This document shows, one piece after another, positions 23,537 to 34,169 of a DNA stretch of 64,000 bases. The stretch's first letter is position 1. The number at the start of each line of letters is the position of its first letter. Under the pieces are notes generated by a model. That model ran no database searches, was not told the origin of the DNA, and worked only from the letters and a program-made list of their open reading frames with translations. Made by a program: the position numbers and the translations under genes. Source of the DNA: Antilocapra americana (taxonomy: Eukaryota; Chordata; Mammalia; Artiodactyla; Antilocapridae); NCBI GenBank assembly GCA_007570785.1, contig ML664175.1, positions 10,951,441-11,015,440 on the forward strand, read 5' to 3'.

Positions 23537-24878
23537 AATCTACTGGCATTTGTATTATAGTAACTTGAAATTCTAAACTATGTTGTGTAAAAGATTCTAT
23601 CCCATACCACTGAGAATATTTTCACAAAAATTATGGTCAACATTTATATTAAAAGCTTAAGATCTGCAATACATAGAAGAGTATTTCATTAAGAGGGTGA
23701 ATATTAGGGAAAGACAGAAAAAATTTATGCGAGAGGGAGATTCTATCAATTAGTATCTGCTACCTGCTTTAGGGGAGACAGGAAAGCACAAATACAGCTC
23801 CTTGATAGAATTCCCTGACTTCATAGGTTGTTAGAAATCACCATGCACAACACACCTGGAGAAGCACGGTATGTTTTAAGCACTACAATTATGCTGAGAG
23901 AGCAATCTGGGTTGGAATAATCTAGGGAAGGCTCAGGGAAGAGGTGAGACTTGAACTAAGATTTATAATGGGCTAGGGGAAAAGGGACAGCCTTCCACAA
24001 AAGGAAAACAGCTGGGAGAAAAATTCTGAGGTTTGAGAGAAAGTATCCTTGCTTGGAGTGTGCCTGTGGCCCAGGTCGGAAGAAAGAGTTTACTACCACC
24101 GGGGAGGAGGGATGTGGGTGAGGAGGTGGGGAGGGAATAACCTTCAGGTCCCATAGAGGAATAGAGGGAGAAGGCTAGAGTGAGGAAGGCCTTGGGGGAG
24201 CTTGCCACAGGACAGATACCTGACAAGGGCCTTACTTAAGTATTTCTCATTTAGAAAGATATGAAGCAGGTTATTGAAATCCTTGTTTCAAAGCAGAGTT
24301 TATGTTGAGAATTTTGATATGTTAAACTGATCAGAATGGACTAAATTGCAAGGATACAGACACAGTTTCAGGTGTACTTCCTGAAGTAGCCTCATATTTT
24401 ATCTAGAGCTTCCCTCTGATTGGGAGGGAACTGTTTGTTACAGCACCTTACAAAGGACTAGCAAATGTAAATTTTCCATATCAAAGAAGGGCGAGACTCG
24501 GGTTGGAGGTTATAGGGTCTTTCAAACCTCACAACAGATGTCTTATGTATGCTTCCTACTTTTTCCTTTGGGATCCAGCTCCTTACTTGAACTATAGAGA
24601 AGAGTTAGGAGTTACACTGAAGAGTTAGCAGTTACACTGCTTTCTTCAACAGCCTAAAAAACTTTCTTACTCTGGAAGATTTTTGAATTGGGGTGACTGA
24701 AAGACCACCCGGGCATTTGTGTCTAAAATCTGATGTTCTTACTAGTTCTGTGCCCTGGGAAAACTCCAGTTTTTGTGCCTTTGTTTTTCTAAAGGAAAAA
24801 CGGGTAATTGTGAAAAAGACGTTCTCCATTGGCTTGTGCAGCACCTCCCACTATCATCACCTCTTGTGGCCTTTGAAA

Positions 24879-24880
<2 letters not shown>
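23537..24880. other. Unannotated intergenic stretch
   Basis: No gene, RNA gene or clear repeat recognised. Confidence 0.4.
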
Positions 24881-24910
<30 letters not shown>

Positions 24911-24920
24911 NNNNNNNNNN

Positions 24921-24950
<30 letters not shown>
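24881..24950. repeat. GT microsatellite containing a 10-N gap
   Basis: Perfect GT repeats lie on both sides of 10 unresolved bases at 24911-24920. The true repeat length is unknown. The N run marks an assembly or consensus gap, about 0.8 kb upstream of the POLR2M start codon. Confidence 0.95.
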
Positions 24951-24951
<1 letters not shown>

Positions 24952-25528
24952 GGGGAGATGCATTTTGTATTGTTACAAGGACTCAGGAGTGTGTGTGTCG
25001 GGGCTGGGGGTGCGTTTTGTATTGTTAGGAGGACGCAAGAATGCCGAACCAACTAGTGGATAGAAACCCAGACATCAAATAGACGCCAAATATCTTGCAA
25101 TACCTGAGGCAGTCCTGCAAACGAGGAAGTCATGCTTCAAATGCCACAGAGCCGCCTTAAGAAACGCTGATGGTTCTGAATAATCCTTCCCACATTAATC
25201 TCTGAGGTCTTCACTAAACCCAGAACTCGGAGGGCCACGCCATAGGCCAGGGCGTCACGTGCCGGGTACACACCCCAACTTCACTAACTGTTAACCAACT
25301 CATCACTCCTGTTTCCACGTGTCTTTCACTTCTTGGTTACTCCCTCCTTGGTGCCCATAGCCGTCTTACAGTTCTACCATTTGTTACTTGATTAATGTCT
25401 GCTCTCCTCCCGCACTCAGTAAACTCCTTAAGGGCAGGGCCCCAGGAACTCACTTTCTCTGAATACTCAAGCCGAGACCGACGCACAGGTGAGGAACGGG
25501 CGACTAGAGAACGCGGCCCGCCGGCGCG

Positions 25529-25536
25529 TGACGTCA
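25529..25536. promoter_or_regulatory. Consensus CRE (TGACGTCA)
   Basis: A perfect palindromic CREB/ATF site in the POLR2M CpG island, about 230 bases upstream of the start codon. A GC box (CCCGCCCC) follows at 25547-25554. Confidence 0.65.
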
Positions 25537-25630
25537 CCCCGCTATTCCCGCCCCGGCCGCCACTCCCTCAGCTCTGTCCATGTTTGTTTCCGGCGTTTCA
25601 ATAAAGCTCGATTCGGCTAGAAGACCCGTT

Positions 25631-25649
25631 CTTCCGGGAAAATGGCGAC
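25631..25649 (+). promoter_or_regulatory. ETS site followed by YY1-like AAAATGGCGAC
   Basis: CTTCCGGG (ETS/GABP class) abuts AAAATGGCGAC, which fits the YY1 element found just downstream of the start site in many TATA-less genes. The ATG inside it (25642) opens the overlapping upstream ORF. Another TTCCGG lies near 25586. Confidence 0.6.
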
Positions 25650-27791
25650 TCCCGCTCGTTCGCCGGAGTCCCCGCCAGCCGCGGATCTGGCGCCAGCTGC
25701 GGGGGCTGCCGAGGACGCTGAGTGCCCACGGCCTCGCCAGCCTCAGCCCCCGCAGAATGTCCTCGCTGCCCCGCGGCTTCGAGCCCCAAACTCCCGAGGA
25801 CTTGGGGCAGCGGAGTTTGGCGGAGCTACGGGAAATGTTGAAGCGCCAGGAGAGACTTTTGCGCAACGTGTAAGCTTGGGTCCCGCGAAGTCACCGCAGG
25901 GTTCCTTGGGTTCGGCACCCGGGGACGTGCCCCTCCCCGCCCCCATCCCGATCTCTTTCCTGGAAGGTCACCTTGTCTTAGGTCCGTTCCAGGCCGGCGG
26001 GCTAGTGGCCGGCCTACAGTCACAGAGCTACCGCGTACAGCCGGACGCGGAGCGGGTGTTTCTGGCTCCCCAGCGTTTCGGCTCCTCATCAGCTCCTCGT
26101 TGATTATATTTACTCAGTGCCTGTGTCGGCCCTCCAAGGGGAGGGTCTGTATCGCAAATCCTTTCGCTCCCTTTCCCCCAAATAGTGCCCCAAACATCTA
26201 GTCAGTTTCATCTCTAGATCCTGTTTTTTTACATCAACTGTAGGAAATGGGAAGAGTAGGGTAAAAGAGTGGCTTATTAGACAAAGTAAGTTTAATTCAC
26301 ACTTAGCTGTTAGACTTAATGGATTTTAGCAGAGGATCGGTGTAACAAAAATGATTTTTTAGGAAGCTTATTTTAGCAGGTTGGTGCAGGATAGTTTGAA
26401 GGAATAAGAGGCAGAAGAGACTAGGAGGTATTTTCAGAGAAGTTCCCCAATAAGGAGACTGTAAGAAAGTGGACTAGAAGGGTAGCTGTGGGATTGGGGA
26501 GACTAGCTCAGGCTTAGGATCATTTGAATATATGGTTGACAGAGATGGCTGAAGTTTCCAACCTGTATGGAACACCGTTAATAAAAGTAGGAAAGCTGGA
26601 GGAGGGTAATAGTCTGAGATTGATTTTACTTACTGGAGCTGAGTTAATGGAAAAGTTAATTATATTTGATTAAAAGCTGGAGAAGTGGTCATGAGGCTGG
26701 AGAGAGAAGAGAACTTTGAGAAACTACAGACCTTTCAACTGGGAGGAATGTTAACAGAATTGGGAGGAATGTTAATAGAATTGGGAGAGTGAATGTAGTG
26801 TCATAAAGAATACAGGCCTCCACATTTATTATATGGCTAAAGAAAAGGAAATCAGAAAAGGAACTTTTTGCCACTTAGCCAAAGTGGCAAATGATTACTT
26901 GGGGACCTCCCAAAATAGAGATGACTATTTTGACTTTGAGAATGAGTGAGTTAACTTTTTTAGTCTCAGGACCACTTTAACTCAAAGACATCTGAACTCT
27001 GAACATCTTGAAGAGCTCTTGTCATATGTGTGTTAATATCCACTGATAGTTACCATTGTCTTAGAAGTTAGAAGTGAGAATCTTTAAAACACAAGAATAC
27101 AAAAACACACGCATTCTATTAGCCATCAGAACAATGCTATCATCCATATCATGTGGCCTCTGGAAAACTCCCCAGTATTCATGGTAAGAGAATGAGAGTG
27201 AAAATGACCAATAGTACCTTAGTTATTATAAAAAATAGTTTTGACCTTGCAGATCCATCCACCTCCCCTCACCAGGAAGGTCTTGGAAATCACACTTTTA
27301 AAAACTGATTTGGGGGATGTCTTATATTAGTATCATGCTTAAAATACTTTCGCAGAAATTCTAATTGTTAATAGATGAGACAAACGAGACATAGTCCCTG
27401 TTCATCCCATAGTCCCTTGTTTTGAGGGGTATTTGGGTAATGATTCTTATTTCTTTTTTTTTTTAATATTTATTTTTATTTATTTATTTGGCTGTGTTGG
27501 GTCTTATTTGGGGCATGTGGGGTGTAGTTCCCTGACCAGGGATCAAACCTGGCTCACCTGCATTGGGAGCTCAGACTCTTAGCCACTGGACCACCAGGGA
27601 AGTCCCATGATTCTTATTTCATCCTTGTTTTGGGGCAACTGGAAATCAGTTTTTTGACCTAAAGGTCAATTTTTCTCCCTTTGAGAATACTACTTTGTAT
27701 ATCTCAAGTTTAAAAACATGGCTCTATGTAACATATACCTATTCTTTTCCTTTTGTAGAAAATTCATTTGCAAATTGCCCGACAAAGGTAA
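25642..27791 (+). CDS. Upstream ORF overlapping the POLR2M start codon (spliced, 86 codons)
   Basis: The ATG at 25642 has A at -3 and G at +4, a strong initiation context and better than the POLR2M ATG. It is out of frame with POLR2M (+1). It stays open for 76 codons to the exon 1 donor at 25869, then continues 10 codons into exon 2 (from 27759) and stops at TAA 27789-27791. The peptide is Pro/Ala-rich ([20 protein letters not shown] onward) with no recognised domain. If the mRNA starts upstream of 25642, it overlaps the true start and would be expected to lower POLR2M translation through leaky scanning. Whether it is transcribed or translated is unknown; GC-rich exons often hold long chance ORFs. 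Confidence 0.35.
25757..25869 (+). CDS. POLR2M: POLR2M coding exon 1
   Basis: ATG at 25757 gives 37 whole codons plus two bases. The donor GTAAGC starts at 25870. A GT three bases upstream (25868) would break the frame with exon 2 and was not chosen. The exon lies inside the CpG island and is overlapped by an out-of-frame ORF beginning at 25642. Confidence 0.95.
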
Positions 27792-30700
27792 AAAGATCTC
27801 AGATGCTGTTGCCAAACTGAAAGCTGCCATTGCAGAATGTGAAGAAGTTAGAGGAAGAAGTGAACTCTTTTATCCTGTTAGCTTAGACTGTAAGGAGAGG
27901 CAAAAAGCGAGTGCAGTTGTTGATGGGGACACAGATAAGGCCCAGAATTCTGACCAGATACTTGATACTTCATCACCTGTTCCTGGCTGTTCCGCTGTAG
28001 CTAACATCACATCATCTCAGACAACCTCACGACAACAGGGACTGGCACATCCGACTCACAGAGGTGATGCTGAGGCAATTGAGGCTGAACAGACAGTGAG
28101 CGAGCACCCAACTTCTAGCAGCGGAGCCCCAGCGCCTTCCTCATCTGAAGCTAGTGAGGGTCTCCCTCAGCATTGTGCCTTAGGTCAAGTGGAGGATCAT
28201 CCTGGCAGCTCAGACAACCTGTTCATTGGTAGATTACGAAGGATCACAATTGCGGACCCCACTGAACACCACTCAGAAGGAAACCAGAGTCCTGAGAACT
28301 TGGCCGGCCTCTGGAGTGGGCCGCAGAAGAAGCCTCATTACATGGAAGTGCTGGAAACGCGAGCCAAAAATCCCATGCCCCTGCCACATAAATTTAAAAC
28401 CAATGTGTAAGTACCATTGGAAACAGGCTTGTCACAGGAGCATGATATTTGTTAAACTCCAAAAACTGGGAGACTACTTTTAAGTTCAGTGGACTTGGTG
28501 TGAGAACTGCTTGTACTGGGGAATGAGCATATTGTAGAAGCAGTAAAACTAACATGGCTGGAATGGAGGATTCCTGCTGGCAAATGCTTTCCCTTTTTAG
28601 CCAAGTAATTGAAAAGGTTTTCAGTAGAAGATGGAGCATTAAATTTCAGGATACTTAGTCAATATTTTATATAAAACATAGAATTAGAGAATTTATTATA
28701 ATTTTTTCCAGAACCATATTCTTGTACATAGCTCCTCTGTTAACTAGACTGTAAGCTAAGAGGAAAACAATTGTAGGAGCCGATGGCCTTTCTCAGTAAA
28801 AAATATCTGTGTGTTCACCATATGTAAGCAGTAGGTGCTGTGACAACAGGAGAGTAAAGATCCTGTTCCTCATAGAGTTTAGGATCTAGATGAGGACTCC
28901 AGGCTTACACACTTGGAAGAACATTAAAGTATATAATTATTTCAGGAGGAAGGGAGCCGAAAAAGGGTTAAAAAAGCAAAACAAATTTGGGCAGGAGGGG
29001 CAAGTGAACTGTACTTCTAAGTTCCTTGTCATAGTTTTGTTTCTGAGATCTTCAGAAAAAAATCTCTTCAAGAAGAGTATTACTTATGTGCAGTTATAAC
29101 ACTCAAATCAGGGAGTAGTTTTATAAGATATTAATATCAGATACAGGGAGCTTCCCTGGTGACTCAGTGGTAAAGAATCCACCTGCCAATGCAGGAGATT
29201 GCCAACACAGGTTCTGTCCCTGGGTCAGGAAGATCCCCTAAAGAAGGAAATGGCAACCCATTCCAGTATTCTTGCCTGGGAAATCTCATGAATAGAGGAG
29301 CCTGGCAGGCAATGGTCCATGTGGTTGCAAAGCGTCTGATACAACTTAGCGACTAAACAATGACAACAGATACAAAGTTTAACCACTACTGCTTTTCTTT
29401 GAAAAACTGAAAGCTTGTGGTTACCAATACCTAAACCAACTTTTTTTTTTATTATTATAGAGAGTTTAAAGTTGAATCGTATCTCACTATTCATTTTTTT
29501 AGACCTCAAAACTATTTGTTCTGCATAGAAAACCAGAATTAATTTTTAGTTAGGAATAAAAAGTAATCTTTGATTAAGTAATTACTCATCTTGTGTGTGG
29601 TGAGGTATCTTTCCTCACTGCTAGGGAGGCAGAAAGCCAGAAGCATCATCTAGTCAATACATACAGCAGAGAATACACTGACCCTGATTCTGTATTGTGG
29701 TCCTTTCGCTGGAAGTGGGAGGAGAGGAAGGGAATATCCGTCAAGGTTCCCAAGGGAAGTTGGTGAGCCACAGAGACAGAGGTGCACCCATCAGAAGAGG
29801 CTGGGCTTTCGGGAGCCAGGCGGTAGACAATCCAAAGTGGCGGGGGATGCAGCTGTCCCTTGGCTGCCTCGTGCATGCACTTCTGATGTGGGAGGCTGCC
29901 TCTCATCTCTTCCAGCCCTAGTCTACCCAGAACTTCAGATTTGCAGAGTCAGTTACCTATGAAATCCAGCTACATGGGGGTGATCTGTGTACCTAAGGTT
30001 TGTCCTGTGCAAAGTAGAACTCACTTCTTCCCAGACTTCTTTGTCCCATATTCCCTAAGCCAGTAATGCCACCACCTTCTTTCTTCCCCTCCTTTCCATC
30101 TCTGCCAGCCATGGGACCTCACACTGTGTTTTCTGGACCTTCGTCTCTAATCATCCTTATGTTCCTTTCTCCTGTCAAAGTGAAGGTGCTTATGGCTGTC
30201 CTGGCCTAGTCTTAACTCTACCAGTCCATCCTGTCCACTGCTGCCAGACTGCAGTTTGTAGAATACAAACCTGAACCTGTTAGGTAGATTAGAAGCTTCC
30301 ATGTGGCCTGCACCCAGCCTGCTACCCCAGCCTTTTCTGTACTCTCCAGCTCCCATGCTTCCTGTGAGCTGTAGCCGTGTCAGTCCTTACTCTCGTGAAA
30401 TGCAATCAGAGAGTCTATCATTTACATGCTGAATCCTTATTATTCCCAAACTCCTCAGATTGCACTCTTTTTGAAGTGTTTCTGCCAGCTGTCCTGTCTC
30501 CCATTACAATAGGCCATTCCCTTGTCTGTGTTCCAGTAGGCCTGTGCCATACTACCCGTGATATTACATTACACTGAAACTGTTTACAAAGTTTTTGAAT
30601 GTAAATGTTTTTGAATGAGACTAGGCTTCAGCTCGAGTATAAGCTTTTGGGGGGCTTCCCAGGTGGCTCAGTGGTAAAGAATCTGCCTGCCAACGCAGGA

Positions 30701-32418
30701 GATGGGGGAGATGAGGGTTTGACCCCTGGGTGGGGAAGAGCCCCTGGAGGAGGAAATGACAACCCACTCTAGTATTTGGAGAGAGAGGTGAAGGGCAATG
30801 AGTCTCCCTGTTAGAGGAATGCATTACTTGCCAAATGTCAGATTACTTGCCAAAAAAGGTGCCAATTTAAATATTTGTTTTTGAGGTAAATATCTTTAAA
30901 AAGAAAGTTTTATCTGTGCATGTAAATAGTGGTAGAGGCCTTACTATTACCTTTGTAGAACAGTTAGCTACCAAGGTTAAAGGCCACTTCTGTTGAATGC
31001 TGCAAATGTATGTCTGTGAAAAAGTGGTATAACATGAGGGTTGCTTCCTCCAGATTACCTTCACAGCCGCGTGATTCATCGAGTGCTTGTCAGAGGAGAG
31101 GGTCTCCTGTCTCCTTAGAGGAGAGGCGGCGCAGGGACAGGAAGCATCTTGATGACATAACAGCGGCCCGGCTTCTTCCACTGCACCACCTGCCGACACA
31201 GCTGCTCTCCATAGAGGAGTCGCTAGCACTTCAGAGACAGCAGAAGCAGAGTTACGAGGTATTTAGAGCATGGCTTGTTCCTGTCTGCATGTTGGACGCT
31301 GCTTACATGAGTCAGAATTTACTCTAGGCCTTCGGTTTTCACAAAAGCTAGGTTGGCATGGATTTTCAAGGCACCCGTTTTTAAAAGCCAGTTTTCTTCC
31401 TCTCAGTTCATTCAAGTTTTGCCTAGTTGTAACTAAGCATTGAGGAGTTGTTTCTTGTTTGATCCTAAATGCCTGTCTGGTTATTTTTAGGTTGAATTAA
31501 ACCATTTCGTTTGGAGTTGGTTTCCTTGGTAGAGCAGTAATAATTCCACTTCAGTCCCACCTACTTGTACTACCTGTGGCCTGAAGGAGGGACACGAATG
31601 AGTTCGAGTGGTTTGGGGGCAGCGTGAGAAGAGTCAGGAGCCAGCCAGATGAGGAATGAGCACTGTGGCTTGCCAGTCAGTCAGTGACACCGTCACTGGG
31701 CGTCTGCAAGCACACTGCCACTGTCTAAGATTTACTTAGGCTTTTAATGAAAAAGTTAATTTGGAGAGGGATAATCAGTTTTTAGTATTCTTTTATTTTT
31801 CATCGTGGCACTGAAATGTCACTCTCGAGCCTAGAAGCCATGATCTAACCTAGGAAAGAAGACTCTTCCAGTTGGAGGGTCAGTGCAGCATTGGTGGGTT
31901 TTGACATTTGATGGCTCAAATTGTTCCTCAGGCTTGTCTATGCACATGCCCACATGCTTGAAAATATTTTCCTGTGTATAACTGTTGGCAGTGCGAAGCT
32001 GATTCCTCGGTTTCTCTGATAGAAGTTGGATATTTCAGTGCACATTGTATATCAGTGGAAGTCTGTCATCACCACTGTAGCAGGCTAGCAGCTTTCTCCA
32101 GCCCTGCCCTGGGATGTCTGTGCTTTGTTCTCTCAGAGGGCGGTAGAGAACCATGAAATAAAGGCACATGCCATTCCACTGAAATCGGTTCTGTTCCAGT
32201 GAGTTCCCATTGAAAAATTTTAGGGAAAAGGCATGAGTGTCTAACTTTTTGCTTCATTTTTTGTCTTAAAGGAGATGCAAGCCAAGCTCGCAGCACAGAA
32301 GCTAGCTGCAAGGCTAAATATTAAAATGCAGAGCTATAATCCAGAAGGGGAGTCTTCAAGGAAATACCGAGAAGTGAGGGACGAAGATGATGATCAGTCC
32401 TCCGAGGATGAATTCTGA
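25757..32418 (+). CDS. POLR2M: POLR2M (Gdown1), complete coding region in 4 exons
   Basis: Join 25757-25869, 27759-28406, 31054-31258 and 32272-32418: 1113 nt, 370 aa; the human protein is 368 aa as I recall. POLR2M/Gdown1 (GRINL1A downstream unit) binds RNA polymerase II to make the Pol II(G) form, which competes with TFIIF and needs Mediator for activated transcription. The start [11 protein letters not shown] matches the family N-terminus and has A at -3. Visible regions: an N-terminal helix with [17 protein letters not shown] (residues 21-37); a basic [12 protein letters not shown] stretch (39-50); a Ser/Thr-rich low-complexity middle (about 90-190); the conserved [16 protein letters not shown] (228-243); a basic [20 protein letters not shown] segment in exon 3; and an acidic tail [11 protein letters not shown]. 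All introns are GT-AG and phases agree (2, 2, 0). Residue 38 (split codon GT|A, Val) is Glu in human as I remember it. The locus can also be read as the 3' part of GCOM1. Confidence 0.97.
27454..27606 (-). mobile_element. CHR SINE (antisense) in POLR2M intron 1
   Basis: T-rich start, GTTCCCTGACCAGGGATCAA, and CCACCAGGGAAGTCCC at the end. Perfect 14-bp TSD ATGATTCTTATTTC at 27440-27453 and 27607-27620. It lies about 150 bases upstream of exon 2. Confidence 0.92.
27759..28406 (+). CDS. POLR2M: POLR2M coding exon 2 (largest exon)
   Basis: The acceptor is a T-rich tract ending TTTTGTAG at 27758 and the donor is GTAAGT at 28407. The exon encodes [12 protein letters not shown] through HKFKTNV. It enters with one base completing a codon (phase 2), the same phase as the MYZAP last exon. 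The ATG at 27718 that opens this frame is intronic, upstream of the acceptor. Confidence 0.96.
29146..29366 (+). mobile_element. Bov-tA SINE in POLR2M intron 2
   Basis: GGGAGCTTCCCTGGTGACTC to GATACAACTTAGCGACTAAA. TSD CAGATACA at 29138-29145 and 29367-29374. Confidence 0.9.
30652..30785 (+). mobile_element. Bov-tA SINE, 3'-truncated, in POLR2M intron 2
   Basis: GGCTTCCCAGGTGGCTCAGT to ACAACCCACTCTAGTATT. The tail half is absent. Confidence 0.85.
31054..31258 (+). CDS. POLR2M: POLR2M coding exon 3
   Basis: The acceptor is CTTCCTCCAG at 31053 and the donor is GTATTT at 31259. It encodes [20 protein letters not shown], then the basic [20 protein letters not shown] segment and [19 protein letters not shown]. 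It ends in phase 0. Confidence 0.95.
32272..32418 (+). CDS. POLR2M: POLR2M coding exon 4 with stop
   Basis: The acceptor is TTGTCTTAAAG at 32271. The exon encodes [19 protein letters not shown] and then [15 protein letters not shown], with an acidic tail ending DEF and TGA at 32416-32418. Confidence 0.95.
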   Translation, partial: EMQAKLAAQKLAARLNIKMQSYNPEGESSRKYREVRDEDDDQSSEDEF

Positions 32419-32660
32419 AGATGGGCGTTCAGATCATCTCCTAGTTCTCTGCCTGTTGAGATCTCATTATCTGACATCAGACTGCCTAACAAGTGTCAAG
32501 ATCAGTGTCAGACATTGTTGAGAGAAAGAATTTTGTAAAGTTATACTAAGGAAACTGTAAAAATAGCCCACTTTCAGATGATAACTTTCATGTGCTTGAA
32601 AAGTTTAATATTTGAATATTGTGTTTAATGACACTATATTAAATTTTGGCAGTATGTTCT
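32419..32660 (+). other. POLR2M: POLR2M 3' untranslated region
   Basis: A short unique AT-rich 3'UTR runs from the stop to about 15 bases beyond an ATTAAA signal. A GT-rich element (TGTGTTGGTCTG, about 32660-32671) follows. Longer 3'UTR forms are possible. Confidence 0.7.
32638..32643 (+). terminator. POLR2M: ATTAAA polyadenylation signal of POLR2M
   Basis: The most common variant hexamer, 220 bases after the stop, with a GT-rich downstream element about 20 bases later. Confidence 0.7.
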
Positions 32661-33135
32661 GTGTTGGTCTGATATTTTAAGCACATTTTTTTCTCTAAGC
32701 CAAATGAATGCAGGTGATTAAATTGCTTTTTTCTTCATACTTACCTCTACCAAATAACATTTATTACATGTCTTAGTGAATTATTTAGCTGTCCCAGGCA
32801 TCACCTAAAATGAATTATGAAGATATAATTCCCTCTTTTTTTGAATAACAAAGGGAGAAGTCTAGAGAATTTTGTGCATGTTTGCATGGGGGCTATTACA
32901 GTATTGGACGTTAAATACCAAGGAAGACACTCATAGAAAATGCTTAAATATTTCTTTCTTTCTGTCTTCCCTTAGGAAATATGTTTTCTTTCTTCTGATA
33001 AGGAATATGCGGTACTTTTAGTTAATTCTAGAGGGTGGGTGGTCTTTCTAGATGACCAGATTTGCCTGGTCATGGAGTAACATGAGGAACAGGAAAAGTC
33101 TTGAGGTAATTGATGTTTGTGAAGGGAATAGCTGT

Positions 33136-33341
33136 TGTTTGTGGTTTAGTCACTCAGTTGTGTCCAACTTTTAGTGACCCATGGACTGTAGCCTGCCCGT
33201 GGGATTTTCCAGGCAAGATTACTGGAGTGGGTTGCCGTTTCCTTCTCCAAGGGATCCTTCTGACCCAGGGATTGAACCCGTGGCTCCTGCATCCCCTGCA
33301 TTGCAAGCAGATTCTTTACTGCTGAGCTACTGGGGAAGCCC
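33136..33341 (-). mobile_element. Bov-tA SINE (antisense)
   Basis: GTTTAGTCACTCAGTTGTGT to GAGCTACTGGGGAAGCCC, flanked by similar TAGCTGTTG and TATCTGTTG. Confidence 0.88.
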
Positions 33342-33935
33342 TATCTGTTGGTAGGCTTGGCCTGACTTCATTTTATTGTTCTAGCAGATGATAGGTTCAG
33401 TTTGATAAGAGAACCAAAAACATTTCCGAAGCTACAATTGGTTTGTTATCAGTATATATTGCTTCCCCTCGCTTCAAAAGAGACTTATATAGGCTGCAGA
33501 AACCAATTTCATGTATAATTTCAAAGGATTATATGGTTGTCTCCAGAGAAATTAACACGTTATCAAAGTTTTGTCTAACATGTTGGTGCCTTTAAGCAGT
33601 GTTGAAAGAATAAAATATTAATTAGAGCAACCTGAAAATGCTAATGGTGATGTTTTACTGCTCTTTAATTAAATGTAACTTAATTTTGAAGGAGGCTTTT
33701 CATATATGAAATTTGAATTAGAATACATTTAGGCAGATGTAGGGGTGGTAGGAAGGGCTCAGTTCTGTGTCATGTCCTTTCAGGAGCAACCACTGCTTTA
33801 TCGCCCTTTTGCTTTCCTCCCCTCAAAAAGCAAAGGTAGGAATATCCTGGACAGTTTCATTATTTTTAGTTTTTAAAACTAATTATAAATAATTTCTCAT
33901 CCTAAAGTTATTTGGTGCTCCTTCTTTATTTAAAG

Positions 33936-34131
33936 AGTCATTCAGTTATGTACGACTCTTTGTGACCCCAAGGACTGTAGCCTGCCAGCCTTCTCTGTCC
34001 ATGAAATTCTCCAGGCAAGAATACTGGTGAGAGTTGCCATTTCCTTCTCCAGAGGATATTTCCAACCTAAGGATCAAACCTGGGTCTCCTACATTGCAAG
34101 CAGATTCTTTACCGTCTGAGTCACCAGAATA
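33936..34131 (-). mobile_element. Bov-tA SINE (antisense)
   Basis: AGAGTCATTCAGTTATGTAC to CCGTCTGAGTCACCAGAA. Confidence 0.85.
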
Positions 34132-34169
34132 AATAAACGTTATTCCTGGAAAACCTGATCATGGGAGGG

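Larger units (their letters stand above)
25440..26110. promoter_or_regulatory. POLR2M: CpG island promoter of POLR2M
   Basis: This stretch is strongly GC- and CpG-rich against AT-rich flanks and covers the first coding exon and the start of intron 1. No TATA box stands out, which suits a dispersed housekeeping promoter. The transcription start is not visible directly; it probably lies between the CRE (25529) and the YY1-like motif (25639). Confidence 0.85.

Noticed and set aside
24693..25063. ORFs through the GT repeat
   Set aside because: They consist of Val-Cys or His-Thr dipeptide repeats and cross an N gap.
25642..26103. 153-codon unspliced ORF in the CpG island as a protein gene
   Set aside because: It crosses a good donor at 25870 and continues in intron 1. 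Only the spliced 86-codon form is plausible, and that is reported as an upstream ORF.
27718..28410. 230-codon open frame starting at 27718 as a separate gene
   Set aside because: Its first 13 codons are intron before the AG at 27757-27758. The rest is POLR2M exon 2 and the frame ends in the donor.
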